The position numbers and the translations under genes are program-made. A stretch of DNA of 64,000 nt from Anderseniella sp. Alg231-50 (GTDB lineage Bacteria > Pseudomonadota > Alphaproteobacteria > Rhizobiales > Aestuariivirgaceae), in contig NZ_LT703004.1 of the NCBI RefSeq assembly GCF_900149695.1, positions 124,001 through 188,000 of the forward strand, given 5' to 3'. Each line of letters begins with the position of its first letter. Positions within the stretch are counted from its first letter, which is position 1. Under the pieces are notes generated by a model. It saw only the letters and a program-made list of their open reading frames with translations, did no database searches and was not told where the DNA came from. Shown one piece after another: positions 26,538 to 35,142 of this stretch.

Positions 26538-26558
26538 AAATTTTATCCGACAAAATTT
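26538..26558. promoter_or_regulatory. Candidate Lrp/AldR operator
   Basis: AAATTTT-N7-AAAATTT is a perfect 7-bp-arm inverted repeat in an AT-rich stretch, 23 bp from the lrp start and about 100 bp upstream of ald. Confidence 0.5.
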
Positions 26559-26655
26559 GTTAAACACAGAATATTTGATAATAAATTCGACCACAAGAGA
26601 TGTATCCTCGGGCCGGAAAACAAGCCAGACAATGCGATATCAGGAGGAAACGGCG

Positions 26656-27774
26656 ATGCTGGTCGGTGTACCAAAAGAGATCAAGAACAAGGAATTCCGT
26701 GTCGGTATGACACCGACGTCGGTTCGCGAAGTGGTCGACGCCGGCCACAAGGTGATGGTTGAGACCGGCTGCGGTGTCGGCATCGGCATGGATGATACGT
26801 CCTACCGCAAGGCAGGCGCCAAGGTCGTCAAGACCGCAGCAGAAATATTCGCCAAGGCGGACATGATCGTGAAGGTCAAGGAGCCACAGGCCAGCGAGCG
26901 CAAAATGTTGCGGGAAGGCCAAATCCTGTTCACCTATCTTCACCTGGCGCCCGATCCAGCCCAGACCAAGGACCTGGTCAAATCCAAAGCCACCTGCATC
27001 GCCTATGAAACCGTGACCAGCCCGACCGGCGGCCTGCCCTTGCTGGCACCGATGTCGGAAGTAGCAGGCAGGCTGTCCATTCAGGCCGGCGCCTACTATC
27101 TGGAAAAGGCGCACGGCGGACACGGGCTCCTGCTGGGCGGCGTACCCGGTGTCGACCCGGCCAAGGTGGTGATCATCGGCGGCGGCATGGTCGGGCGCCA
27201 TGCAGCACATATCGCGCTCGGCATGGGGGCGGACGTATGGGTGATCGACAGAAACGTGGATGTCCTTCGCTCGCTGTGGGCGCAGTTCGACCGCCCGCTC
27301 AATACGGTTTATTCGACCAAGGATGCTATTGAACGGCACTGCGCCGAAGCCGACCTGGTTGTCAGCGGCGTGCTGATTCCAGGTGCTGCCGCACCAAAAC
27401 TGATTACGCGCGACATCCTGAAGACAATGAAGGCGGGTTCGGTCATCGTGGATGTGGCCATCGACCAGGGCGGCAGTGCGGAAACGTCCAAGGCCACCAC
27501 CCATGACAACCCGGTCTATGTGGTCGACGATGTCATTCACTATTGCGTGGCCAATATGCCGGGCGGCGTGCCGAAAACATCAACCTACGCGCTCAACAAC
27601 GCGACGCTGCCATTCATCCTGCAGATTGCGAATCGCGGATGGCGCAAGGCGCTGACCGAAAACAAGCACCTGATGGCCGGGCTTAATGTGCACGCGGGCC
27701 ATGTGACCTACAAGGCGGTTGCCGATGACCTGGGCTACAAGTTCACAGCGCCGGAAGAAGCAGTTCGCATATAG
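26656..27774 (+). CDS. ald: Alanine dehydrogenase
   Basis: 372 aa from ATG 26656, preceded by AGGAGG; the longer reading from 26557 runs through the regulatory region. Family blocks: MLVGVPKEIKNKEFRVGMTP, KVKEPQASERKMLREGQILFTYLHLA, the NAD-binding VVIIGGGMVGRHAAHIALGMGADVWVID, and MPGGVPKTSTYALNNATLPF. It interconverts alanine and pyruvate plus ammonium with NAD. In taurine degradation by taurine:pyruvate aminotransferase, this enzyme regenerates pyruvate, which fits the xsc gene 2 kb away, although no tpa gene is present. Confidence 0.95.
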   Translation: MLVGVPKEIKNKEFRVGMTPTSVREVVDAGHKVMVETGCGVGIGMDDTSYRKAGAKVVKTAAEIFAKADMIVKVKEPQASERKMLREGQILFTYLHLAPDPAQTKDLVKSKATCIAYETVTSPTGGLPLLAPMSEVAGRLSIQAGAYYLEKAHGGHGLLLGGVPGVDPAKVVIIGGGMVGRHAAHIALGMGADVWVIDRNVDVLRSLWAQFDRPLNTVYSTKDAIERHCAEADLVVSGVLIPGAAAPKLITRDILKTMKAGSVIVDVAIDQGGSAETSKATTHDNPVYVVDDVIHYCVANMPGGVPKTSTYALNNATLPFILQIANRGWRKALTENKHLMAGLNVHAGHVTYKAVADDLGYKFTAPEEAVRI

Positions 27775-27800
27775 CCTGAGACGCCGCACATGGTTTGAGA

Positions 27801-27845
27801 AAACGTCGAAGGCAGCGCGGATTACTCCGGCTGCCTTCTTCGTTT
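27801..27845 (+). terminator. Terminator of ald
   Basis: GAAGGCAGC (27808-27816) pairs with GCTGCCTTC (27830-27838), extended by AAACG/CGTTT and ending in TTTT. It lies 27 bp after the ald stop. Confidence 0.75.
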
Positions 27846-27868
27846 TCAGAGATTGCTCTCTTCTGCTC

Positions 27869-28213
27869 TTAGTAGAAGAACCTGTCGCGGCAGTTGTAGT
27901 AACGGTTCCACCAGTAGCGGCGACCGGTGCGACGGGCTTTCCGCTTCAGCCAATGGCAATTGCGGAAACCGTAGCCGTGACCCCAGCCGTAGCCGTGGCC
28001 CCAGCCCCATCCATGACGCCAGCGGCGACCATGACGATGCTTGCCGCCGACCAGAACAATGCCGGTCTTTGCCGCAGGTGCGGCAGAAGTTGTGGCAACA
28101 GCAGCGGCTGCGGATGACATGCCGCCGACAACGGATGCGTTGGCCGATGGTACGGCGGCAAATGCGGCAGCGGTTACAATCGCGGCTGCCATCAGGTTGG
28201 TCTTGTTGATCAT
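27869..28213 (-). CDS. Small secreted Gly/His/Trp/Arg-rich protein
   Basis: 114 aa from MINKTNLMAAA (AAGGA ribosome site). The signal peptide covers residues about 1-26 (ends SANAS). It is followed by an Ala/Thr-rich segment, then KHRHGRRWRHGWGWGHGYGWGHGYGF repeats and a basic aromatic tail with two cysteines (RNCHWLKRKARRTGRRYWWNRYYNCRDRFFY). It resembles the protein at 7560 in layout. The function is unknown; the His/Gly repeats could bind metal. A CRP-like site lies 86 bp upstream. Confidence 0.75.
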   Translation of the reverse strand: MINKTNLMAAAIVTAAAFAAVPSANASVVGGMSSAAAAVATTSAAPAAKTGIVLVGGKHRHGRRWRHGWGWGHGYGWGHGYGFRNCHWLKRKARRTGRRYWWNRYYNCRDRFFY

Positions 28214-28298
28214 GACTTCTTTTTCCTTCTTCTTGTTTTGTGACCGGCTGTCCCGGCCATCGTTGAAATGCAAACTAGCCGCATGAACACCCGCAGAA

Positions 28299-28314
28299 TG
28301 TGCACATGATCACA
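28299..28314. promoter_or_regulatory. CRP/FNR-like site TGTGC-N6-TCACA
   Basis: TGTGC-ACATGA-TCACA lies 86 bp upstream of the small secreted gene at 28213. It has the same half-sites and spacing as the sites at 7933 and 21176. Confidence 0.45.
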
Positions 28315-28360
28315 TGCCGTTCACCTGTATGTGATTGAGCCGGATGAGCCTGAGAACGCG

Positions 28361-28395
28361 AAAAGCAACACAGGGTCAAGCTACCCCGTGTTGCT
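28361..28395 (-). terminator. Terminator of the DUF1127 gene
   Basis: A 13-bp stem with one mismatch (28364-28376 with 28383-28395), followed on the minus strand by TTTT. It lies about 94 bp past the DUF1127 stop; the stretch between shows nothing else. Confidence 0.65.
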
Positions 28396-28488
28396 CTGCT
28401 ACGCTGAAAACGATCGGATTGATGGCTGCCGGGGTACAGGCACAGGACATGCCGGTCTGGTAAACCGGACGCGCGGTACCGGCACTTT

Positions 28489-28743
28489 CTACTGCCTGGG
28501 ACCGGCAAGCCGCGACAGCTCACGGGTCGGATCATGCAACATCGATCCATTGAGTGCGTGGATCACGTCCGAGCGGGACAGGCCGATATCGGCGAGCTCG
28601 TGATCATCCATCTCCAGCAATTGCGCGGCTTCTCGGCGGTGGCGCACCAGCCTGGCAACTGCGCTCAGAACTTCAACAATCCAGTGACGCCGCTTTGTGC
28701 CGGTTGCAGCGTCGGTACGATTTGTATGAGTGGTGGTGGTCAT
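28489..28743 (-). CDS. DUF1127 small protein
   Basis: 84 aa from MTTTTHTNRTD (good AAGGAG site); a longer reading through the operator region is unlikely. The C-terminal half carries the DUF1127 core ARLVRHRREAAQLLEMDDHELADIGLSRSDVIHAL (residues about 30-64). Small DUF1127 proteins in alphaproteobacteria bind RNA or affect phosphate and carbon metabolism. It is divergent from a WYL-domain regulator, with two identical-layout inverted repeats between, so it is the probable target of that regulator. Confidence 0.85.
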   Translation of the reverse strand: MTTTTHTNRTDAATGTKRRHWIVEVLSAVARLVRHRREAAQLLEMDDHELADIGLSRSDVIHALNGSMLHDPTRELSRLAGPRQ

Positions 28744-28790
28744 TTTCGTTTCTCCTTCTGTTATCTGGAAACCACCATGAACCACCCCTG

Positions 28791-28842
28791 CTGACAGCAT
28801 ATTGTCAGCATGTGGCGGGCACTCCTGACAGCATGATGTCAG
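28791..28842. promoter_or_regulatory. Paired CTGACA-N6-TGTCAG operators
   Basis: Perfect inverted repeats CTGACA-GCATAT-TGTCAG (28791-28808) and CTGACA-GCATGA-TGTCAG (28825-28842) are 34 bp centre to centre, with a further TGTCAG half-site at 28858-28863. They lie between the DUF1127 gene and the WYL regulator gene. Confidence 0.75.
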
Positions 28843-28892
28843 TAGGCTTATGCTAGGTGTCAGCAATCGATAACAAGGAGACGCCAGGTTCC

Positions 28893-29621
28893 ATGCGCCG
28901 TGCCGACAGACTGTTCGAAATCATCCAGTTCATGCGCCGTCAACCGCTGACGCGTGCGCGTGACCTGGCCGAAAACTTCGAGGTTTCGGAACGCACCATC
29001 TATCGCGACATCCAGGATCTAATGACATCCGGGGTGCCGATCGAGGGCGAAGCCGGGATCGGCTATGTGCTGCGCGCCGGATATGACCTGCCACCACTAA
29101 TGTTCAAGGAAACCGAAATTGAAGCGCTGGTGCTGGGCGCGCGTATTGTGCAGTCCTGGGCCGACAAGGAGCTGGCAGACGCTGCCACCGATGTGATTGC
29201 CAAAGTCGAAGCTGTGTTGCCCGATGCGTTGCGGGCCTACATGACCAATACGGCCCTGCTGGCCCCGTCCGAACACTATATGGCACCGCTCAAATTTGAA
29301 CTGGGAGAGTTGCGAAACGCGCTGCGGGAGAACCGCAAGGTGACGATTGGATACGAGGATGCACGCGGTGATCCTACGAACAGGCAGGTCCGTCCGCTGT
29401 CGCTGGCCTATTTCGGCCCGGTCTGGCTGATGGCCGGCTGGTGCGAGCTTCGCGATGATTTTCGTACTTTCCGGCTCGACAGGATCGGCCAGTTTGAAGT
29501 CGCTGAAGACCGTTTCAAACCTGAACCCGGCAAGATGCTGAGAGACTTCCTAGCCCGTGATGACACATGGATTCGAGGCAGTGAAAAGCTGAAAGACACT
29601 CTGGACAGTGAAATTGGTTAA
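28893..29621 (+). CDS. YafY-type HTH/WYL-domain transcriptional regulator
   Basis: 242 aa from ATG 28893 (MRRADRLFEI); a GTG at 28857 would add 12 residues. The N-terminal HTH_11 domain (residues about 1-60, TRARDLAENFEVSERTIYRDIQDL) is followed by a WYL domain (about 140-205, GYEDARGDPTNRQVRPLSLAYFGPVWLMAGWCELRDDFRTFRLDRI). WYL domains bind ligands or nucleic acids. The paired operators lie directly upstream and suggest autoregulation plus control of DUF1127. Confidence 0.9.
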   Translation: MRRADRLFEIIQFMRRQPLTRARDLAENFEVSERTIYRDIQDLMTSGVPIEGEAGIGYVLRAGYDLPPLMFKETEIEALVLGARIVQSWADKELADAATDVIAKVEAVLPDALRAYMTNTALLAPSEHYMAPLKFELGELRNALRENRKVTIGYEDARGDPTNRQVRPLSLAYFGPVWLMAGWCELRDDFRTFRLDRIGQFEVAEDRFKPEPGKMLRDFLARDDTWIRGSEKLKDTLDSEIG

Positions 29622-29784
29622 TTATTGAGACTAAATATCTCAAATTTTGGCATCTGTCCATTACCTTTGGTGAATCTGGCACTGGCTGGCACCACAAACC
29701 CACACTAGAACACCCTCCACGGGTTGATTGATTGCCCGTGATAGCGCGCGCGGTATCCCGGCAGCACAGGAGAGGTAGTTTCCA

Positions 29785-31566
29785 ATGAAGATGACAACAG
29801 AAGAAGCATTTGTAAAAGTCCTGCAGATGCACGGCATCGAACACGCGTTCGGTATTATCGGTTCAGCCATGATGGCGATTTCCGACCTGTTTCCCAAGGC
29901 GGGCATTAATTTCTGGGATTGCGCACATGAGTGTAATGCCGGCATGAGCGCGGACGGTTACACGCGCGCCACCGGCAAGATGTCAATGATGATTGCCCAG
30001 AACGGCCCTGGCATCACCAACTTCGTTACTCCTGTCAAAACCGCTTACTGGAACCATACGCCTTTGTTGCTGGTGACCCCGCAGGCTGCCAACAAGACCA
30101 TCGGCCAGGGTGGCTTCCAGGAAATCGAACAGATGAAACTGTTTGAAGACATGGTCTGCTATCAGGAAGAAGTTCGCGACCCGTCACGCATGGTGGAAGT
30201 ACTCAATCGCGTGATTGAACAGGCATTCCGTCTTTGCGGTCCCGCACAGATCAACATTCCTCGCGATTACTGGACGCAGGTTATCGACATTGACCTGCCG
30301 CAGATCGTTCGCCTTGAACTGCCAAGCGGCGGCAACCAGGCAATCGATGATGCAGCCAAGCTTCTGTCGGAAGCCAAGTTCCCTGTCATCCTGAACGGCG
30401 CAGGCGTTGTTATCGGCGGCGCCATCCCGGCTTCTGCTGCACTGGCTGAAAAACTGTCGGCACCGGTTTGCTGCGGCTACCAGCACAATGACGCTTTCCC
30501 CGGCTCGCACAAGCTGTCGGTCGGTCCGCTCGGCTACAACGGCTCCAAGGCCGCCATGGAACTGATTGCCAAGGCAGACGTGGTCCTGGCGCTGGGTACC
30601 CGCCTCAACCCGTTCTCGACACTGCCGGGCTACGGCATCGACTACTGGCCAAAGGATGCCAAGATCATTCAGGTCGACATCAACTCGGACCGTATCGGCC
30701 TGACCAAGAAGGTCACCGTTGCCATCCAGGGTGATGCCAAGGCAGTTGCTGAGCAGTTGCTGGACCGCCTGGCCCCGACGGCCGGCAATGCCGGACGTGA
30801 AGACCGTGAAGCCCTGGTCCATCAGAGCAAGTCGGCCTGGCTGCAGCAATTGTCCTCCATGGACCATGAAGACGATGATCCGGGCACCAACTGGAACGAA
30901 CGTGCCCGCGGTCGTGAGCCTGAGCGGATGAGCCCGCGCATGGCATGGCGTGCCATTCAGAAGGTACTGCCGAAGGAAGCCATCATTTCTTCCGACATCG
31001 GCAACAACTGCGCCATCGGCAACGCCTACCCGACCTTTGAGAAGGGCCGCAAATACCTGGCTCCAGGACTGTTCGGTCCTTGCGGGTATGGTTTCCCGGC
31101 CATTCTGGGCGCCAAGATCGGCTGTCCGGACACCCCGGTCGTCGGCTTTGCCGGTGACGGTGCATTCGGCATCTCCATGAACGAGATGACAGCCTGCGGC
31201 CGCAACGACTGGCCGCCAATCACCATGGTGATCTTCCGCAACTACCAGTGGGGTGCTGAAAAGCGCAACACGACCCTGTGGTTCGATGACAACTTTGTCG
31301 GCACCGAGCTGAACCTGGGTGTTGAATATGCCAAGATTGCCGAAGGCTGTGGCCTCAAGGGTGTCCAGGTGACCAGCATGGACCAGCTGTCTGCGGCACT
31401 GGAAGATGCGATTGAAGGCCAGATGAAGCGCGGTGAAACAACCTTCATCGAATGTGTCCTGAACCAGGAACTGGGCGAACCGTTCCGCCGCGACGCCATG
31501 AAGAAACCTGTTTCTGTTGCAGGTATTGATCCCAAGGACATGCGTCCGCAACAGTCCCGGGTGTGA
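29785..31566 (+). CDS. xsc: Sulfoacetaldehyde acetyltransferase
   Basis: 593 aa, the standard Xsc length. It starts MKMTTEEAFVKVLQMHGIEHAFGIIGSAMMAISDLFP and has the TPP-enzyme blocks HECNAGMSADGYTRATGK, NGPGITNFVTPVKTAYWNHTPLL and the TPP-binding GDGAFGISMNEMT...VIFRNYQWG. It converts sulfoacetaldehyde and phosphate to acetyl phosphate and sulfite in C2-sulfonate (taurine, isethionate) degradation. The 163 bp upstream show no clear operator. Codon use is markedly C/G-ending and regular, as for a highly expressed gene. Products are handled by Pta, AckA, TauE and SoeABC encoded nearby. Confidence 0.95.
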   Translation: MKMTTEEAFVKVLQMHGIEHAFGIIGSAMMAISDLFPKAGINFWDCAHECNAGMSADGYTRATGKMSMMIAQNGPGITNFVTPVKTAYWNHTPLLLVTPQAANKTIGQGGFQEIEQMKLFEDMVCYQEEVRDPSRMVEVLNRVIEQAFRLCGPAQINIPRDYWTQVIDIDLPQIVRLELPSGGNQAIDDAAKLLSEAKFPVILNGAGVVIGGAIPASAALAEKLSAPVCCGYQHNDAFPGSHKLSVGPLGYNGSKAAMELIAKADVVLALGTRLNPFSTLPGYGIDYWPKDAKIIQVDINSDRIGLTKKVTVAIQGDAKAVAEQLLDRLAPTAGNAGREDREALVHQSKSAWLQQLSSMDHEDDDPGTNWNERARGREPERMSPRMAWRAIQKVLPKEAIISSDIGNNCAIGNAYPTFEKGRKYLAPGLFGPCGYGFPAILGAKIGCPDTPVVGFAGDGAFGISMNEMTACGRNDWPPITMVIFRNYQWGAEKRNTTLWFDDNFVGTELNLGVEYAKIAEGCGLKGVQVTSMDQLSAALEDAIEGQMKRGETTFIECVLNQELGEPFRRDAMKKPVSVAGIDPKDMRPQQSRV

Positions 31567-31603
31567 CCCCTAATACTGTAACGGCATCTAAACCTGTTAT
31601 CGG

Positions 31604-31637
31604 CAGCCTGCGTTCTTCACGGAACGCGGGCTGTTTT
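31604..31637 (+). terminator. Terminator of xsc
   Basis: CAGCC-T-GCGTTC and GAACGC-G-GGCTG form a near-perfect stem followed by TTTT, 38 bp after the xsc stop. Confidence 0.8.
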
Positions 31638-31659
31638 CATATGTATGCGATGGGTGCGC

Positions 31660-32031
31660 TTACGGGCCGGAACTCTTTGTGAACACCGTGTAGAGCATTC
31701 GCGCCACCTCACCTTCCAGAGGAAATGACAGCATGCCCATGACCGAATAGCCGAGCAGCCACGGCATCAGGTAAAACCGGACCATGTAGAAGAACCATGC
31801 CACGAACAGCGGCACCAGCGGCTTGATCAGGAAACCCGGTGTGACAGGTGCGAAGAACCTGATGATCGGGTCCGTGGATTTCACAAACACCTTCATGAAA
31901 AAAAAGTCGGAGTCCTCGGCAAGAAAGATGTTCATGGCGGCGCGGCCGATCAGCGTCCACATGACAACGCCAAGTGCGTAGTCAATGACCACGATCCAGA
32001 CCGAAAAGCTATCCAGTGGATTGTTCTCCAT
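31660..32031 (-). CDS. Small integral membrane protein, YggT-like
   Basis: 123 aa with two strong hydrophobic segments (residues about 12-34 and 68-102) separated by SDFFFMKVFVKSTDPIIRFFAPVTPGFLIKPLVPLFVAWF. The 'TDPI-x-RF-x-PVTPG' stretch recalls YggT-family proteins (two-helix membrane proteins with a conserved TDPxLxPxR-like turn), but the match is loose. The function is unknown. It lies downstream of the symporter terminator on the same strand. Confidence 0.6.
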   Translation of the reverse strand: MENNPLDSFSVWIVVIDYALGVVMWTLIGRAAMNIFLAEDSDFFFMKVFVKSTDPIIRFFAPVTPGFLIKPLVPLFVAWFFYMVRFYLMPWLLGYSVMGMLSFPLEGEVARMLYTVFTKSSGP

Positions 32032-32061
32032 GAAGCACCAACTGCCCTTTCAAGAAACCTG

Positions 32062-32089
32062 AAAAAGGCGGGGCTTTGACAGCCCCGCC
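32062..32089 (-). terminator. Terminator of the SSS symporter operon
   Basis: GGCGGGGCT / AGCCCCGCC form a perfect 9-bp stem with a 5-nt loop. On the minus strand it is followed by TTTTTC. It lies 23 bp past the symporter stop. Confidence 0.85.
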
Positions 32090-32111
32090 TCTCATTGTTG
32101 CAGTCGAAGCG

Positions 32112-33917
32112 CTATTGGACGCGCTCGAGAACGGTCTTGCCTCCCGGCAGCCGGGTCTGATCCACCATGTCCTGTATCTCCTTGCTTGGTTCCGGTGTCA
32201 TCAGTGACACGACAACCATGGAAATCAGGCTGACCGGCATGCCGATGATGCCGAAGCGCAGGCCATCAAGGCCGGCAATCTGGCCACCACCGTTCTGGAT
32301 GTAGATCAGATACAGCGTACCTGACAGGAAACCGAGCACCATGCCGGCAATGGCACCTTGCCGGTTTGCCCGTTTCCACCACACCCCGAGTACCAGCGGG
32401 AAGAACAGCCCGGAACAGGCAAAACAGAATGCCCAGGCAACTGCACCGAGAATCCCGGTCAGCTTCAGTGATGCCACCAAAGCACCCGCAACACCGATAA
32501 ACACCAGCAGGATCCGAGCCGCCATCAGACGCTTTTTGGTGTCTGCCTTGGGATCGATGATCTTGTAGTACAGATCGTGTGACAGGGCATTGGCGATCGC
32601 CAGCAGCAGGCCATCCGCAGTGGACATGGCAGCCGCCATGCCGCCTGCAGCAACCAGGCCGGAGATCACATAAGGCAGGCCGGCGATTTCTGGTGTCGCC
32701 AGAACAACGATGCCGCTTCGCATGAAGAACTCGTTGATCTGCAGAATACCATCACCATTGCCGTCAGTAACCTTGAGCATGCCGACGGCATCCCAGTTCT
32801 TGATCCACTCGATGTTGTTCACATCTGCAATGGACTTGCCGATGATGCTGGTCGCGAGTTGCGGGTCAAGAAGCTGCAACTTGGTCAGCGTGGCCAGGGC
32901 CGGTGCTGTGAAGTAGAGCAGGAAGATGAACAGCAATGACCACCCTACCGACCTGCGGGCCGCACGCACCGACGGTGTCGTGAAATAGCGCATCAGGATG
33001 TGCGGCAGCGATGCCGTACCGGCCATCATGCACAGAGCCAGCGTGAAGAACCGCCACGAGTCATAACCGCCCTGCGGCGAGTTGTGCAGCGTGGTAAGTG
33101 CCTTCAGACCGGCAAACGACTCGGTTGGAGCCGTGCCGACACCCAGCGTGGTTTCCAGTTCGGCAATACGCTGAACGGCGTCTCCGTAGCCGAAATGCGG
33201 AATCAGGCCAAAGCCCTGCACGTTGGACATCCAGATCACCGGCACCAGATAGGCAATGATCAGCACGATGTACTGTGCCACCTGGGTCCAGGTCACACCG
33301 CGCATGCCACCCAGCATCGAACACACCAGAATGCCGGCTATTCCAAACCAAACACCGACCTCGAACGGAATGCCGAGGGCGCGAGAGGCAATGGTACCGG
33401 TCGCGTTGATCTGCGCTGTCACGTACGTGAACGAGGCCACCACGAGGATAACGACCGCACAAAAGCGGGCCGTGTTGCCACCATAGCGCGTTCCGATGAA
33501 GTCCGGCACCGTATAACAGCCAAACTTGCGCAGGTAAGGCGCCATCAGCGAGTTCACCAGAACATAGCCGCCGGTCCAGCCGACAACGAAGCCCAGGTAA
33601 GGATACCCGCCAAAGTAAATGCCGCCTGCCAGCGCCACGAACGAGGCACCGGACATCCAGTCCGCTGCTGTCGCCATGCCATTGTACAAAGCCGGCACTT
33701 CCCTGCCCGCCACATAATATTCCTCCACTTGCGTGGTACGTGACAGCCAGCCAATCAGTGCGTAAATGGCGATGGTGAACAACAAGAACATAACGCCGAT
33801 GAGACGGGCACTTGCTCCAAGCTGTTCAAAAATTGCCATAAGGGCGAAGAATCCGAGAAACCCCAGCGTGTACACTCCATACACTTTGCCAAGGTTGTCA
33901 GTGAATTTACCTTGCAT
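32112..33917 (-). CDS. Sodium:solute symporter, VC_2705 subfamily
   Basis: 601 aa, SSS family, with about 13 membrane segments. Blocks: GRTTQVEEYYVAGREVPALYNGMATAADWMSGASFVALAG, GYVLVNSLMAPYLRKFGCYTVPDFIGTRYGG, and GLVAAGGMAAAMSTADGLLLAIANALSHDL. The upstream DUF4212 small subunit (12 bp gap) is the known partner of this subfamily, and nearby DUF294/CBS genes are a common companion. Relatives are annotated as acetate or monocarboxylate transporters. Acetate would fit AckA and Pta nearby, but the substrate is not proven. Confidence 0.88.
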   Translation of the reverse strand: MQGKFTDNLGKVYGVYTLGFLGFFALMAIFEQLGASARLIGVMFLLFTIAIYALIGWLSRTTQVEEYYVAGREVPALYNGMATAADWMSGASFVALAGGIYFGGYPYLGFVVGWTGGYVLVNSLMAPYLRKFGCYTVPDFIGTRYGGNTARFCAVVILVVASFTYVTAQINATGTIASRALGIPFEVGVWFGIAGILVCSMLGGMRGVTWTQVAQYIVLIIAYLVPVIWMSNVQGFGLIPHFGYGDAVQRIAELETTLGVGTAPTESFAGLKALTTLHNSPQGGYDSWRFFTLALCMMAGTASLPHILMRYFTTPSVRAARRSVGWSLLFIFLLYFTAPALATLTKLQLLDPQLATSIIGKSIADVNNIEWIKNWDAVGMLKVTDGNGDGILQINEFFMRSGIVVLATPEIAGLPYVISGLVAAGGMAAAMSTADGLLLAIANALSHDLYYKIIDPKADTKKRLMAARILLVFIGVAGALVASLKLTGILGAVAWAFCFACSGLFFPLVLGVWWKRANRQGAIAGMVLGFLSGTLYLIYIQNGGGQIAGLDGLRFGIIGMPVSLISMVVVSLMTPEPSKEIQDMVDQTRLPGGKTVLERVQ

Positions 33918-33929
33918 TGTTCCTCTCCC

Positions 33930-34190
33930 CTATTCTTCGACGCCGAGTTCATCGTCGATTTGGTCCTGTCTCCAGTTTTGGATCCAGATCAGGGCCACAA
34001 AAATCGCCAATGAACCTTGCACGCAGAAATAATATCCAAGCGGAAAGCCCATGAACGACATCCCGTTCAGGGCCTTGGCGTTCCACGGCACTATGAAGGC
34101 AAAGACAACCCAGACCACCAAAACGATAATGGTGAGCGTTCGCGTCTTCTCCCAGTGTCGCTGCGCGCCTTGTGCGTTTTCGTCAGACAT
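33930..34190 (-). CDS. DUF4212 small subunit of the SSS symporter
   Basis: 86 aa from MSDENAQGAQ (AGGAGG ribosome site). Two membrane helices (residues about 15-40 and 52-75): TIIVLVVWVVFAFIVPWNAKALNGMSFMGFPLGYYFCVQGSLAIFVALIWIQNWRQD. This is the DUF4212 signature that accompanies VC_2705-type symporters. It is cotranscribed with the large subunit. The 276-bp region upstream, to the divergent gene at 34467, shows no operator I can name. Confidence 0.88.
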   Translation of the reverse strand: MSDENAQGAQRHWEKTRTLTIIVLVVWVVFAFIVPWNAKALNGMSFMGFPLGYYFCVQGSLAIFVALIWIQNWRQDQIDDELGVEE

Positions 34191-34466
34191 AATTGCTTCC
34201 TCCTGGACCAGGATGATCCTTGATCGAAACAATCAAGAATCGAAACCTGATCGCTAAGTGTTGTTTGGATTGGGGCGGCGGCGTAAAATCGCCTGAACTG
34301 TATGTGACCCCTCACCAGTTCGCGTTGATTTATCGCGTACGCTGCAAATTAGCGCATTTATTTGAGGTCGTGACAACGTAAACAAAGGTTTAACACACGG
34401 TAATGTTCCGTATGGGGTCGAGTTTTCGCCGCAAACCGGCTAAATTCTGCGAAGGATCCGGGGAAA

Positions 34467-35138
34467 TTGAGCAACGCACTGTTGGATAAAATATCAGCAT
34501 TGTCCCGATTGATCGGCTCCAGCATGGCGTTCCGGAGCGATTCGCTTTCACTCGACAATATCGACGGACTCGAGAAATTCGTTGCGGGCCGGGCTGCTTT
34601 TGTCTCCCAGAAAAAACTCTACGGCTACCTGAAAGAGCGTATCGGCACACGCTGGCCGTCAATGTTTGAAGACGAGGTGTTCAGGACCTCAATCGCCACC
34701 GCGTCGATGCAGGTGTTCGCAGCCAGCCTGTCCGACCTGACCATTCATGCCGTGGCGCATGCGCTTTCGGACTCTTCGGCGCCGGACGAGGTCAAGGCTG
34801 GCCTTGCGCACCAAATCTATGTGTCGGGACTACAGAAAAACCAGGAAGAGGCGACTGAAGATTTTGACCGGGACCAGGTAATTGCGGAATTTGACCGCCG
34901 GCTGCAGGGAACCGACTGGAACTTCGGGGCCTTGCTGCCGGAAAACTTCACCCGGTCTCCGGCAGCACTTTTGAAGTGGGCTCCCATTGCGGACAGGCAC
35001 AAGAAATTCGACGCAGAGATCGTTGAAAACTCCCTGAAATTTGCATGGGTGGATATCCGCGAGCAGCTTGCCAGGCGCCTGGATGCAGACGCGATCGCGC
35101 GCGAGGTCAGCGCAAACAATCCCCGGCCGGAAGGATGA
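34467..35138 (+). CDS. Conserved hypothetical protein beside the symporter
   Basis: 223 aa, TTG start preceded by AAGGATCCGGGG. It is soluble, mostly helical, with no signal peptide. Recognisable stretches are LSLDNIDGLEKFVAGRAAFVSQKKLYGYLKERIGTRWPSMFED and LLPENFTRSPAALLKWAPIADRHKKFDAEIVENSLKFAWVDIREQL. I do not recognise a domain family. It directly precedes the exonuclease-CBS-DUF294 gene (4-bp gap) and diverges from the DUF4212/SSS pair, so it is probably part of the same transport-regulation unit. Confidence 0.75.
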   Translation: MSNALLDKISALSRLIGSSMAFRSDSLSLDNIDGLEKFVAGRAAFVSQKKLYGYLKERIGTRWPSMFEDEVFRTSIATASMQVFAASLSDLTIHAVAHALSDSSAPDEVKAGLAHQIYVSGLQKNQEEATEDFDRDQVIAEFDRRLQGTDWNFGALLPENFTRSPAALLKWAPIADRHKKFDAEIVENSLKFAWVDIREQLARRLDADAIAREVSANNPRPEG

Positions 35139-35142
35139 AACC

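Noticed and set aside
26560-27540. 326-codon antisense frame over ald
   Set aside because: It overlaps the alanine dehydrogenase gene and has no recognisable domain.
30184-31551. 455-codon antisense frame over xsc
   Set aside because: The plus-strand xsc is clearly a real enzyme; the antisense frame is a by-product of its regular codon use.
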